Shown here: piece by piece, positions 47,896-60,250 of the stretch
How positions within the stretch are numbered: the stretch's first letter is position 1
Layout: each line of letters opens with the position of its first letter
NCBI RefSeq assembly: GCF_018691265.1
Contig: NW_024881313.1
Span: forward strand, 39,425,518 to 39,489,517
Origin: Tyto alba
Taxonomy: Eukaryota; Chordata; Aves; Strigiformes; Tytonidae
Direction of reading: 5' to 3'
DNA length: 64,000 bases
The notes under the pieces: generated by a model
Seen by the model: only the letters and a program-made list of their open reading frames with translations
Told to the model about the DNA's origin: nothing
Database searches by the model: none
Translations under genes and position numbers: made by a program

Positions 47896-50057
47896 ATCTT
47901 CCCTGAGTGGTAAAAACTAAGTCAGTTCCATGAATTACACAAAACTCATCATCTTTAACATCTAGAGAGTAGTAGGAATATTCCCCTAGTTAAGGGAATC
48001 AAGCATGTAAAGAGATGCAGGTCTGAAATTCAGCACACTGGAGCTAATGGCATATTTATGTGGATATCTGCAAGCAGCTGTTCAGGCTGCATAATATCAG
48101 AATTTTATTAATATATATAAAGCATATAACAAAAATTACTGAATGTTGTTAACTGTTTCTTAGATTAAATTTAAATGAGAAGATGTAAGAGCTCTTGAGG
48201 AGTAAAAGTCTCTGCAGACAGGGTGTGCCTCCTTCAGCTGTGAGGCGTATAACGCTGGATTTCATCCATTATTCCCTGCTACAGAACATGCTGCTTTATC
48301 ATAAGTAGTGGAGAGAGAAACATTTGTTGACTAGTTATAAATTGAACCAAAGTGGTGCGTTCAGCAGCCCATTACTGTAATGCTGTAATAGGACTGGAGG
48401 ATACAGAGAAGGATTAAGCATTCTGAGAGAGAAACATAAAAGAATATGAAACACATAGAATAACAATGCAAAAAAAAAAAAAAAAAAAAAAGCAAAAAAG
48501 CCAACGACCTTTCAGACCATGCACAAAATAATTCAAAGCAAATGTGGAGCCATTCTCTTCAACAAGACAACCACAGTAGGTCACATGAGTGCTTGTGCAT
48601 TTTTTTGTTTTGTTTTGTTTCTTTTTAATACACAACATTAAGCTAGCGGTCCTGGACAGTATTAGTCGGAAATATCTCTTGAATGACTGTGCTTGCCAAC
48701 TGGCTGTTCTGTATTTACTTTGTAATTATTCTGATTATTTGATATATGCATTCTGTGCTTTCCTCCCCCCCCCCACTAGGAAAATAGAAGCATCAGATCC
48801 CCATACGTTTCTCATATTTGCGAACAAATGCATTCATGGAAAATATGGTTTGCTGAATCGCTGTGGGCAGGACTCATGCATACTTTTCTAATGCCGGATG
48901 TTTGGAGAAAGGTTTTAAGTATACACTCAAGCCTCCACATTTTTTTATTTTTTTGTGAATAAACCATACTCTGGCTACAGAGACACCTGACTGGCCCTAA
49001 GCAGGCCAGCTCAGCTTTGGCAAGGCCTTTTAATGCAGAATATAGCTTTACTTGCTCTGTAACCCACTGCAAGTTGGCATTTTACCATGGAAAGGAGTGA
49101 TTCTGTCTCTGCCCACCAATGGCTTCTCCTGTTCCCTACTGCCAGCCCCAACATTTATGTATCTGTGAGGTGGAATGAGAGAAGAGGCTGAAACTACCCC
49201 TCCCCCCCAGAAAAATAGCATTGACCCAGATAGGCTCCCTGACCTGGCCCAGGGTCCTGCCACACAAGTATTTACACTGGATTTGGCTCACAAATTTAAA
49301 AGATGCAGGAAACTATGGACAAGACTGCTCTGGGCATACACTGCCTTCCATGACGCTTTTCCTGAACTGACAGACCCTCCCAGGACCATTAGGACATCGG
49401 TGCCAGGACACTGGATCTGACTGTGGACCACTTCATTTATGCCCAGATTGCTTGGATGTTATTCACAATATCCAAACCCAACATTACCTCTCATATTGCA
49501 GAGTTGGCTGCAGCTTCATGGCAGTTTTAGTACAAGACCTGAACACAGAGCATTGTAAATATGGGTTCTCCCCAGCTGGGGTCAGAGACAACCAATCTCA
49601 AAAGGGAGTATTTTTACTTGTGTTCCTCTTGCTTTCTTCTTTTTTTTTTCAAATTTAATTTTAATAATACTACTGACGTTGAAACTTCTGCTTTTCCTTA
49701 GTGTTTCTTGCTTGTGTATGGGGAAGCAGGAGAGTGAAAACAGTGCTCAATTTCTCACTCTTCCCTTGCTCTGTGACTAGCATTTTATATATGGCTGCAG
49801 GCTGTTTATGGTAAACCCAGAACTGCTTCTGGTATTCTGCTAGGGACCATGATCTGTTTAGATCTGCATCTCTTCTTCTCTTTAATTTTCTGTCTCTTAG
49901 CCATCCTCAATGTTCACAGGATCAAACTGCATAGCTTGATTTTAGGATATTCAAGGCGTATGTATTATCTACTGAGAAGGAAGACAATAATGAAAATGCT
50001 GGAAGCAAACTGATCAGTTCATGATATGCAGCATCAATTCAAGCTCTGAGGTATTTC
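47896..50057. other. Unique non-coding sequence
   Basis: Contains A22 at 48470-48491, a C10 run at 48765-48774 and another C-rich patch at about 49197-49208. Frames of up to 100 codons occur on both strands with no recognisable product. No gene supported. Confidence 0.55.
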
Positions 50058-50106
50058 ACAATCTTTAAGGTCCCTTCCAACTCAAAGCATTCTATGATTC
50101 TATGAT
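50058..50106 (+). mobile_element. CR1 LINE, extreme 3' tail only
   Basis: 'caatctttaaggtcccttcc' continues through 'aactcaaagcattctatgat' to a repeated ATTCTATG tail. This is about 50 bp of the CR1 3' UTR, one of the shortest recognisable insertions of this family here. It is well preserved, so the insertion is probably fairly young and was heavily 5'-truncated at integration. Confidence 0.9.
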
Positions 50107-50622
50107 TTTGATTTGCTTGTGCTTAAGACTAACAAAGGGTCTTTATTCTTACTGGGACAACATAGAAACTGATTATAAATGCACCAGTAGAAGCGTACTA
50201 CCTCCTTGCTACAGAGTGACAGGAGGAGAAAATACATTCTGTATCATGCTATGTCATGCTAGCCCACAGTCAAACAGGTAAGGAATTTAATTATTTCATT
50301 TTGAATTCACTAGTTTCAGAAGATAAAATACAGAAAGCTTGCAAAGCATGGTAACATCATGGAAAGTCTGGAATATAAATAGATTCAGCTAGTAAGCATA
50401 AAGAAGGAAAATACAAAAGCAGAAAAAGAAGGAAGACAAATCAAATGAATCCAAACATAGCTTGGACATTTTCTCTTTCTATTCAGTCTTTTTTCCCCTC
50501 CCACCCCCCACCTTTTTTTGCAGATCTGTTTGTTGCCTTACTAGGTATTTCCAATGGCATGCAGCCTACTGAGCAAGTAGTTTTGGGGATTCACTTCAAA
50601 ACAAATAGAGCACTACACAGAA

Positions 50623-50657
<35 letters not shown>

Positions 50658-52317
50658 CAAACAATTATCAAATATGGTGTCTCTGCTAAATCTCAAGTCC
50701 ACAGAATCAGACCAGAGGCTTTTCCAGTTGAAAACTCCACTTCTTGGCTTTTCTGAATCCCTCTTACCTTTCTCATGCCCTGTGTTTCAATATCTTGCAG
50801 ATTATTTCCATTCCTCCATGATAACTCAGAGCTGAGGGCAGGGTTACACAGCAGCATCCCTTCCCCTGCTATCCCTCTCCTCCTCCCTCCACTTCAGACC
50901 ACTGCAGTTTCCTTTCAATTGTTGTGTGAAAGTCAACAAAAACAGAGTGTTTTGGGTCTCTCCCAGCTGTGACTATGTTGTTTCCAAAATGAAAGGAAGA
51001 ACAAGAAAAGGAGATGTAACCAGGAGACAAGAGGAGTTTTAATTCTTATGGCTTTTTTTTTTTTTTCCTTCTTCTTTTGGGAAGGAGAATTGAGTGGAAA
51101 ATAGAGGAAGAAACCTAATGAAAAAACAATGACAATAAACATCTAAATGTTCATAGTAGATCATCCATAACCAAGCTTTCCTGGAGCATACAGAAACACA
51201 TGTGTGCAATCTCACTGCCTTCTTTAGCAAAAACCCAGCAAGGACATAAATCCATGTGTTGTAGCTCTTGCTCAGGCAGAAAGAGGACAGTTTGTTTATG
51301 TTTTGCCACATAAAATTTTATCTGCCCCTTGCATGTATTTTCTGCCTGGCAAAAGGACCTGAGATTTTCAACCTCTTTGAAGGAGGCAGGTCCCAAGCCA
51401 GGGTACAACCACAGGACAAATAATGATTCTTTCTAAGAATGATCCTTAGGGAGAGGTTAACAAAACATGCTGGGCACCAGAAAGAGTGGGTAGTTTTAAA
51501 AATAATTAAAACATACAGCAGGGGTACGAAAAGTTTTATCTAAGAGATCTATAAGAATGAGAGAAAATAAAATCATACATACATCTACACTCATGTATGC
51601 ATGCGTGTGTGCAAGAAATAAGAAGATGGCACTGCTACAACTCCAGCTGTCAGAAAAAGTCACTGGCAGAACGAAGACTAGAAGCTCTTAAGCACTTAAT
51701 TTCCTACATAGCAGTCAATGCATTAGAAAACTGCAGCTAACAGCTGTTTTTTGCATAATTATTGTGAGAATGGACAGATTTGAAGCAAATTTGAAGAGAG
51801 AAATTCAAGATTATATTTATTTTCCTAATATTTGTCATTTTATTAAGTTATTGAGCCAAAATTCTACCTTAAATGGACTCAGAGAACTGATGTTTAAAAA
51901 CGCATCGCTATCGGTTTTTCCCGGTGTTTATAATTATATATTTTATACAAACCCACAGATGTCAAAATTATTTGAGTGAGAACACCTCACAGTTTCTGTA
52001 TGACTTTCTCCTCATTTTTATTACTCATGACTACTTTTCCTTCTCCTTTTTTGTTCATACATAACTATACAATGGTTATAAGAGTTTGATGTACATTCTT
52101 GATGACTCTATTTTCAAGAGCAGTCTTCCACTCTTCAATTGCAGGAAACTTTCTAATTGCTCATGAGGAATGAAAGAATAAGATTTTAAAATTTTGCTAA
52201 AGCAAATGTTTAGAGGGACAAAGGATTTTTTTAAAACTGTCCTTATCTGAATACAAAAGATGATTTTTTAGTTACTGGCCAATTCACCATTTTAGAAAGT
52301 CCTGGTGGACTTTCCAC
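50107..52317. other. Unique non-coding sequence
   Basis: Contains A31 at 50625-50655 and a T-rich run at about 51052-51066. Open frames of 90-103 codons on either strand cross these homopolymers or match nothing. No genes supported. Confidence 0.55.
50625..50655 (+). repeat. A31 homopolymer
   Basis: 31 uninterrupted A directly after aaat, so an AATAAA word overlaps its start. No recognisable retrocopy precedes it. Confidence 0.95.
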
Positions 52318-52395
52318 CATGGTGTGAGCAGGGATGGGGTAGCCATGTTGTGAGTAGAGATGGGGTAGTCATGTTGTGAGTAGAGATGGGGATAC
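52318..52395 (+). repeat. 26-bp minisatellite, 3 copies
   Basis: Three head-to-tail 26-bp units (52318-52343, 52344-52369, 52370-52395). Each starts catg.tgtgag and contains a gatgggg core. Copies 2 and 3 are identical except for the last few bases, while copy 1 differs at a few more sites, so the array probably grew rightward. The first bases of a further copy (catgt) follow. Likely length-variable between individuals. Confidence 0.95.
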
Positions 52396-54206
52396 CATGT
52401 CCTATTTTGTATGCCTCTTGGGGACCAGTTACGTGCCTCAGGGACCATTTTAACTCTCGGCAGGCCATTACCAATCTTTCATCTATGGGAAATAACCTCC
52501 ATTCTTTCAGTCTTTGCTTGCTGTTCACAGAATTTGGAATGGAAAACAGGAACCTGTGAATTTAGCCCTTTCTCCTTCATGGTTTCAACAAGCATCAAAT
52601 TAACCGATTTTGAATATTAGAAAACATGAATGCATTTATCATCATCTTGTATACTTCACAGTGCAATATAACAGCATTCACAAACAGAACCTCCTAGGTT
52701 CACTTAAAACAACGCTCACAGATCCAGGACACCTAACTGAGCCTACATGGATCTGTGGGAGTCTGGAAAATCAAGCTGGAAATTTCATGGGAACAAAACC
52801 CTGTTGGATTTCAAGGAGTATCTCTTCTCTGTTAAGAGAGGGATAGTGACAGGATGATTCTGCATGAATGTCAGGTTTCATTTCTGTATTTAGTCTCAAA
52901 CCAAGCAAGAAATAGTTAGAATGTTTCACAAAAATCCAATATATTCAGCAAATTCAAAATTACTAAATAAAACATTTTTTTTTTCTTTATCAGAAATAAG
53001 GTTCCTAGTGATCTGTGATTTTTTTTTTTTTTTTTTCATCCTCAAGCAGTTTTTTCTGGCTTGAATCAAGCCAGGAAAATATATACACATATATATATAG
53101 TCAGGTAGTAATGCACTCAAAGAGAAATCAGTGGAAGCTGTTGGTAACTGAAAATAGTCAAAAAGTTTTACCACTACTGCTAAAAATGTAGATCATTCAA
53201 ATCAGCATGATCTGAAAGGAACAGTGATTTCTACTCTTCTTTCTCTTCCAGTCAGGCAAATTGAATAAAAAACTGTTGCAAAATAAGAAAATATCACTTG
53301 ACAGAGACAGTCATTGTGAACATTCATGTGAGTGTCTTCCTCACTCTAGGCACCCGTCTAATATGAATGTCTATAAAATTAAACTCCTAATCTCTTTTTC
53401 TAGTCAGTAGTGAGTTATATATGAGGAGGATTCAGACACGCATCTAATTTGCCATCATTTTCTACTACACAATCTGGATGAACCTGAGCAAGAAACTAGG
53501 GAGCGTAGTTACCTAATTAAATGCTTGCAGCTTAGTACTATTAATTATTCTCTCACTGCTTGCCTACCTAGGTTTCAAAATTTTCAGCAGCAGTTTTGAA
53601 GGGGCTATAAAAGGACACTCCCTCTATACTTTATCCTAATCTATCTTGGAGATACTGACTTTGCAACCACTTTTCAATCCCCTCCTTTATTTCTGCTGCA
53701 TTCAATACTCAATTGACTAAAGTGTGTGGTAAAGTGGTTGCAAAGTCATTTTTTGTGTAACAAAGTTAGGTTTAAAGAAAATGCTGTTGACCGTCTGGGT
53801 AAATCACCTGGTTCTTTATTTCTTGCTTTGTAGCTCAGGGAATAGCTTCTCTTGTCCACCAAGCACAGTGGACCATTGGCTACAGAAGTAGCCATGGGCT
53901 CATAATCCCTCGACTTGAGAGTCTACAGCTTTCTCTTGTGGCTTGCAAGTAGTTCCTGCTCAGTGGTGCTGCTTCATAAGCTTCCTATAATGAATTTTCC
54001 AAATTAAGTGTGGTCGGTCTGCTTGCAGACAGAGTCATCCTGCTCTGGCCTGAAGTATTCCCTGAAAAAAAATGGCCATCGATTTGGCAAGCTCCTTCTC
54101 CAACCTCTGAAACAGTTTATCATGGCAAGGCAATGTGCTGTGCTGACGGTGTTTCTATTTAAAACCTTCTGAGCTAAAAGGAGTCAAGGGAAAACAGAAG
54201 GAGAAA
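52396..54206. other. Unique non-coding sequence
   Basis: Contains T18 at 53019-53036 and a short TA run at about 53083-53099. No gene or interspersed repeat recognised. Confidence 0.55.
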
Positions 54207-54228
54207 GGGGGGGCGGGGAGGAGGGGGG
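54207..54228 (+). other. G-quadruplex motif in a purine-rich tract
   Basis: Seven G, one C, four G, AGGA and six G give at least four runs of three or more G with loops of one to four bases, the standard pattern for a stable intramolecular G-quadruplex. A/G-rich sequence continues to about 54262. Function is unknown. Confidence 0.75.
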
Positions 54229-55889
54229 AGAAGAAGAAAAAAAAAATTAAAAAGAAGGAAGATTGGTGAGTAGATGTTGTAGCCTGTTTCCATGACACAT
54301 GAAGTGTGTGGCATGTGATATAAATACCACAACCTGGTACCACACTGACAATTGCACTTCTGGAGCAGTGGAAATAGTAGCTCAAATCAACATTGCAAGT
54401 GGAGATTAGGGGACTGTGACAATTTCCCTTGGCTAACTCCTTACCCTGAGCTTTTCATCAGACCTGCTGGGTTTTAAATACACGTTATGGTTCCCATGAC
54501 CTGCAGATAACCCAAAAGGAGGCGTCAGCATGTCAGGGCATGCACAGATAGGGGAGCATTTGATTTTCTAAGCAAGTACACCAAAGAGCTCTGCAGGGCA
54601 GCTCAGGGAACTGCTCTGTCCTTCTAACTCCTTGTGCTCCTTAAAACAGAGGGAGGACACTGAAAAGTGAATCAAGGCTTATGAGCTCTTCTTGGAGACT
54701 GAGAGGTGTTATATCAATACCATGAGAAATATATGAATTACCCATGACAGAAGAGAGGTGCATACTGCTTATTGTTTCCTTTACCATGTACCAGATCAGA
54801 AAACTCTTAAAATGTCCCAAATGAGCAGTTTAAGCTTTACTGCTTTTGCTTGAGAGTTGTGAGCTGAGGACTTGCTCTGCAGACAGGCTGAGAACTGCTT
54901 CTGTTTTACCCACATGTTTAGAAGCTGATGGTCCTTCAGGATTCGAGTATCTGAACATGCTGCTGGTATTTCATTCTTTTGTGGACCACAGTCCACAGCA
55001 ACTGAAATGCTGTGTCCCTGCTAATGCCGGGAGGCGTTTCATTTCAGATCAAATCTTTGATTTATGGTCCAAAAGAGCAAAATTTCATGTGTTTAAACCT
55101 TTTCTGCTGAGTGGGAATGGTGACAGAGCTACAGATCTGGAAAGAAGTTCTATTGGATATGACATTTGTGAACTTTTATGTTTCTACTGGGGATGTGGTT
55201 TCCGTTTTGTAAATAGAACCTACAGCCTAAAAATAAATCAGAATTGGATTTTCTAATTTTCTGTAGAAACCTAGACTTCCTTATCTCTAGATCAAACTCC
55301 TTCAGTAGCTTTAAGCAATGAAGTCCTCTTCAGCTGAACTGGACAGACTGGTTTCCCTTTATGTTGAGTTAAAAGAAATGGGAGTACTTCTGAGGAACTG
55401 GTTTCCTCTGACCAGTTTTAATTTACTTTAGGATGAGACAAATTACGTTGTAGACTTGGTTGAATATAGCAGGTATATCTGCACTGACTCCAGGAATATG
55501 GGTGACTGGTCCAGGTGGAGATCTCTACAATGAATCCTACTCTTTCTCTTGATAAATAAAGGATTTAGACACATGTTGTGAGACATTTTTCACTGATAAT
55601 TTAAGAAATGGGTCTCAGATCCCTATTCAAGCACATGTATGTGTCTGTCCTCTGTCTGAGCTCATGGTATAATCAATGGTTCCCTTTTAGGCAGGGTAGG
55701 GTATCCCACTTGGTCTCCAGCTGCTGCTTCAGAAGGGACATGCATTTTCTGTATGTCTCATATCGCATCCTGTTCTGCAACTGTATAAATGTCTCAGAAA
55801 TCACAAGAGAAAAACTCACTCACCTAAGTGTAGGCATCAGCTTTAGTGTGAGAAGAACCCTCTGATCATACTGAGTAGTTTCAAGTTTC
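54229..55889. other. Unique sequence with the longest open frame of the window
   Basis: A 136-codon + frame spans 54846-55256. Its product is cysteine-containing but has no family signature, obvious signal peptide or membrane helix, and a - strand frame overlaps it (54796-54996). No repeat is recognised. I do not call a gene. A conserved non-coding element or chance is more likely. Confidence 0.5.
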
Positions 55890-56660
55890 ATTTGCACAAA
55901 ACCAGGTACCAGGTGCCATAAGAGGCACTGTAGGGATATCCCAGTCATCCACACAGGTCTGACACACTCAGTGTGGGATGTGGGGAGACCTATACCTCGT
56001 CATCTCAGATGGCATTACCTGTGTTCATCTGCCGGACTGCTACCTAGAAGCTCTGAGTCTAGACATCCAATGCAGAATTAGAAACCTCCTACACCTGGAC
56101 ATCTAATTTAAGGTGTATTAATCTGTAGTTTGAATCCAGACACATAGCATTAGGCAAAAGGATTTCCATGACAGTCCATCCTGAGACAACAAAAGTGGGA
56201 TTCAGGTACCCAGAAAAATAATTTAGTAACCTTTGAGTCATCCTAGTGCATTGAAGACATCTGGAAAGAAATGACAGAAGTAGCATGAGGCCAAGAAACC
56301 AGTGCAACTCTGGAAGGCCAGGTGAAACATAAGTGAGACACTTAGGCTGTCTCAAAAGCTAAGGGATAAACACCAGAACCAACTCACAGGCACCTAAAAT
56401 TTGTTAGTTCTGGTATTTCTGTCTGTGCTGTTTTTTTTTTTCTGACAAGTATCATGAAGTCAAAGGCATTAAAATTCAAGAAGTATCCTCAGGAATGACA
56501 TAAATCACAGAGGAAGCTTATAGGTAAAAAGATTCGTGAAAACTAATATTTTCAAGGTGCAACTGGACCTAACTCCTATTGACTGCAGTGAAAAAGGAAG
56601 GGCTGTGTATATCTCAAGACTAACACCTATAAGGAAGGAATTTTTCTTGCACCTCCCAAG
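55890..56660. repeat. Zone of old amniote-type repeat remnants
   Basis: Phrases such as 'ggtaccaggtgccataaga', 'ggacatctaatttaaggtgt', 'caggcacctaaaattt' and 'cctaactcctattgactgca' recall an old repeat family of birds, crocodiles and turtles containing 'taggcacctaaat' and 'cctaactcccattgaagtca'. The matches are scattered and I cannot define boundaries, orientation or name. An 88-codon - frame (56089-56355) inside it is not a gene. Confidence 0.35.
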
Positions 56661-58189
56661 TGTCTTGCCTGGAGCTGGGACTGGCCATACTCAAGCAATG
56701 TGCTTAATGCTTTGGCATAAAATTTCCTCCACCTGTATTTGCTTTAAACTCTGTTTCATTCTGCCTTATTACCAGCTTAATAAAAATAATATTAATGTCT
56801 TCATTTCATTCTGCAGGGTTTGGGATTATTAGACTGGCAGTCAACCAAGGTCTTTGCTGTAAATTACAATGTGAAGGTTATGTGCAAATGATATCTTGCT
56901 TCTTGAGTTACAAGTAAAAAGAGTTTTCATAGGCGTACAAGGGAAATAACTGTGCTTTTGAAATGAAAGAGGTTAACTAAAGTGCTACCTTTTGGTGAAC
57001 CAGAACTGCCCAGAAGAACAAAGCTTTTTTGATTATTTTGTTTTGTTTTTTCCTCTGGTTAGGAGTTGTAAAATATTCTGCTATCACAACATTCATGTCA
57101 GTGTGAGCCCAGTGGTTGTGGTGACTCTAGTGGGGTTTTTTGGTACAGGCTCCCATATTTAGTGTTTTATTTCCTGAACTCCCAGCTACAGGAGTCATGT
57201 GATTGTGTGAGACTCTCGGACTGATTGTTTTTTTTTTTTTTTTTTTTCAAAATTGTATTTTTTCCTTGCATGAGTAAAGAAACACTTGAAAAAGTGATTT
57301 CCTAAAGGACCTGAAATCAAAAGTCAAATAAAAGGGATGCTATTGTTACTAGTGATTTATGATTTTTCTATTGGTCTTTAGTTTCCCGTGCATCTGACTC
57401 ATTTTTGAAAGCAGGGGACTGCAAACCAAGGCCAATGTAGTGCCCAGATCCTGCATCAACCACATAATCTTCTTGAGTTCAAGCTGAGCAAATGCTTTTG
57501 AACTACATCCCTGTTTCTCAAAAAATCTTCACTTGCAACTGGTCATACCAAACCATTCTACATATTTTTGCCATCAGTGTTCTGTCTGGTGAGGTTTCTG
57601 ACCTCTGAATTTCACGCTTTCATTTCCAGTACTAATGACCCTGACTCAAGCAACTGGATTTTTAGAGTAATAATAACCGGGTTAGTGACACTCAAATTAT
57701 CAAGAAAAATCGTTCCATTTCCATTGACTCTTGCACACAGTTTAAGAACATGGGGCTCAGCCTTTGGTGCTATGATCAATGGCATCTCTCTATACATGCT
57801 GTGACTGTGTTACAGGTCTATGTGCTGACATATTGAAGAGTTGAGTTATATATTGTGCTTTAAAAGCATAAGCTCAAGCTACAGTACTGTTTGCTTTTAG
57901 CTGTGGAAATCACTGGGTCTGTCAAAAAGGTTGCTTTGCATTAGCATCTTATTGTTTTAGAAAACTTGCTGAAAAGTATTGAGCCTTGATTCTTTAGAAA
58001 AGATTGAGTTCTGCCCATGGTTTGTTTAAATTACTGAGGACTTGTGTTACTGATTTCAGTGAGGGCCAAACTGGGGCACCAAAAACTAAATCTATTACTC
58101 TCCCCACATTCACCCCCTCAAGAAAGTTATAGTAGCAGATTAAAGAGGCTATAAAAGCTTTTGGAAGAACCTCAAGCATAAATCCATTG
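56661..58189. other. Unique non-coding sequence
   Basis: T20 at 57228-57247. Opposed 60-80 codon frames near 57.6-57.8 kb are unrecognisable. No gene supported. Confidence 0.55.
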
Positions 58190-58388
58190 AAGTGTCAATG
58201 CTGCAATTCACCGAATGAGAAACAGAGCAGCCCCCTTCATCTGCAGAAGGTGGCTGTCTGAAGAAGCCCTCTGAAGTGGTTTGCTTCCTCTCCGGACTTG
58301 ATTAGTGCTTTTTCTAACTTCTGTTTGCAATGAACATAATGCGCATTTCTCAGCTGCCGCTCTCTCATTACCAATTTGGGGTTAAGGG
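58190..58388. promoter_or_regulatory. Candidate conserved non-coding element
   Basis: About 200 bp of balanced composition with several CG dinucleotides ('caccgaatgag', 'tctccggacttgattag', 'ataatgcgcatttctcagct', 'gccgctctctcattacc') lie just before A20 at 58389-58408. There is no repeat signature or convincing open frame. It contrasts with its surroundings as a conserved enhancer would, but conservation was not measured. Confidence 0.3.
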
Positions 58389-59928
58389 AAAAAAAAAAAA
58401 AAAAAAAAGGCAAAAGCAAGAGAAAAAAAATTCTTTTGATTCAATTTCCTTTTGTTAAGACTTCCTTAAATACTATCATTAGTTGTTGTTTATTTTGCTA
58501 GGATTGAAAGGGGCAATTGTGGTCACACATCCGACTGCTAGCATGACTTAGACCAGAGAATCCCTGCCTGTGATTACTGGATCCTGCTCAAACGCCTGAA
58601 ATCCAGACTGAAGCATATCTTTTATCTTTTCTGACTCTGTTGATTCTCCTCAAAAGCTCTGATCTTCGTTGATTACAGCTGCTGGTCTCAATTGTGCTAT
58701 CACTCAGGATCACTTGGAATATATCTGCAAACAAACCAGTTTGTAATTTCTGCAGTGCCTTCTACTCAGGATTGAGTTCTCCCTGCTACTTCCCAAATCA
58801 CCCAAGTCCTCACCTGAGTAAGTCCTTTATTTACAGCACAAGAGCTGGGACTGAGAGAATACATACAACTGAGACTGTCCTAGAAATATCCACAGAACAG
58901 GGACTAGACAGAGGTGCATGAACTTCCCTAATTTGCTTAATGTGAAGTTACCTTGACTGTACCAAGTAATGGTGTTTCCCACATTGGCTGTCTGGAATAA
59001 AGGATGACTACTCCATTTTCTTGCTAACAATTTCTTCTGAGATTTAAGTGCACCAAAGTCTTATTCCAGAGATAACAATGTGCTTGTTACCTAAATGGAG
59101 TTAGGAAAATCTTTTCCCAGTTACAGCAAATCTTATCCAACTGAAAATTATGTTTAATTTTTGTTTAGTATCTACCATTCACTGAAAGTTTCGTACAGAT
59201 AAAAATAGTAACAGAAAATATACAAAAATAACAAAAGCTACAGTTCTAAAATTCTGTACTTAAAACAACTAACAACCATTCATCATATATCTTCTTAATC
59301 CACTGGGGGTTTATTAAAATTTTCTATAAAATGAGATACAGAAATTGATCCTTCAGTCTGCACAAATTAATGCTCATACTTACCCAGGTTGTTCTTTGTC
59401 TCTCTGTACACAGCTGAAAGAAATAAATTCACGTGTTAATTAGCGTAGATAAATGAGCATATTTTTGCAAATTTATATACTATAGAATAATAATAAGTAT
59501 TTAACCTCCATTCTTCTTGGTCCCAACTCCACCCACCATTTTCTCCATTTCTATTAAACTGGGTTGGAGAGTTTAAAAAAGTTTGGTGAATTCAGTGTGA
59601 TACTAGGAAAGATGCTTCTCCTGGTATTGAAACCAGGGGCCCTGAGTCTAAGGACATGTAGCATTGCAGGTAAAGTTCAGTATACTGGGGCTGAACTACA
59701 GCCTCTGCAGCCATGTCACAAAGAAGGATAATTAGAAGCAAAAGGAGGGATTTATCTAAAAACTCACAGACCTAAATGAAAGCTTCTAACAAAGGAGTAA
59801 GTGCATAAACTTGATACCCGAGTTCCCACTTTAGTTTGCAGGGATTTAGACTAGGATGCATCTGTCATGTTAGGCACCATTGGGTACATCTTGGCTAGTG
59901 AAGTATCCCAGATTTTAGACATTTCTGT
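58389..59928. other. Unique non-coding sequence
   Basis: Begins with A20 (58389-58408). No gene or clear repeat is seen. AT-rich around 59150-59300 and 59440-59510. Confidence 0.55.
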
Positions 59929-60250
59929 GTTGGAGACCACTGTTGGGGGTTGTCTAGTCCAAATTCCTTCTCAGAGCAGGGTCAACAACAAATCCAGAGC
60001 CAGTTTTTCAGCGTTTTGTCCAGTTAGGTCTTCAGAACCTCTGAGAATGGCGATTTCAACACCCCTATAGACAACTTATTTCAGTGCTTAATTATCCTTA
60101 CACTGTGGTTGGCTTTTTCTTCCCCTTATAGTAAGCCATAACCTTCATTGTTTCAACTTATAACCATTCTCTCTATTTCTTCTGTTGTGTGCCTCAGTAA
60201 GGAACCTGGTGTCATGTTCTCAGCAACCTCCCCTTCGGAATAGGAATGCA
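59929..60250 (-). mobile_element. CR1 LINE 3' fragment
   Basis: The + strand reads 'ttggagaccactgttggggg', then 'ttgtctagtccaaattcctt', 'ctcagagcagggtcaacaac', 'gttttgtccagttaggtctt' and 'cttatttcagtgcttaatta'. It continues with 'cttataaccattctctc', then 'gtgtgcctcagtaagga'. This is the reverse complement of the CR1 ORF2 C-terminus and 3' UTR ('gagcagggtcaactagagc', 'gtccagtcgggttttgagt', 'cctgttccagtgtttgacc'). About 320 bp and diverged, with the terminal octamers lost. The 67-codon frame at 59867-60070 lies across its edge and is not a gene. Confidence 0.85.
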
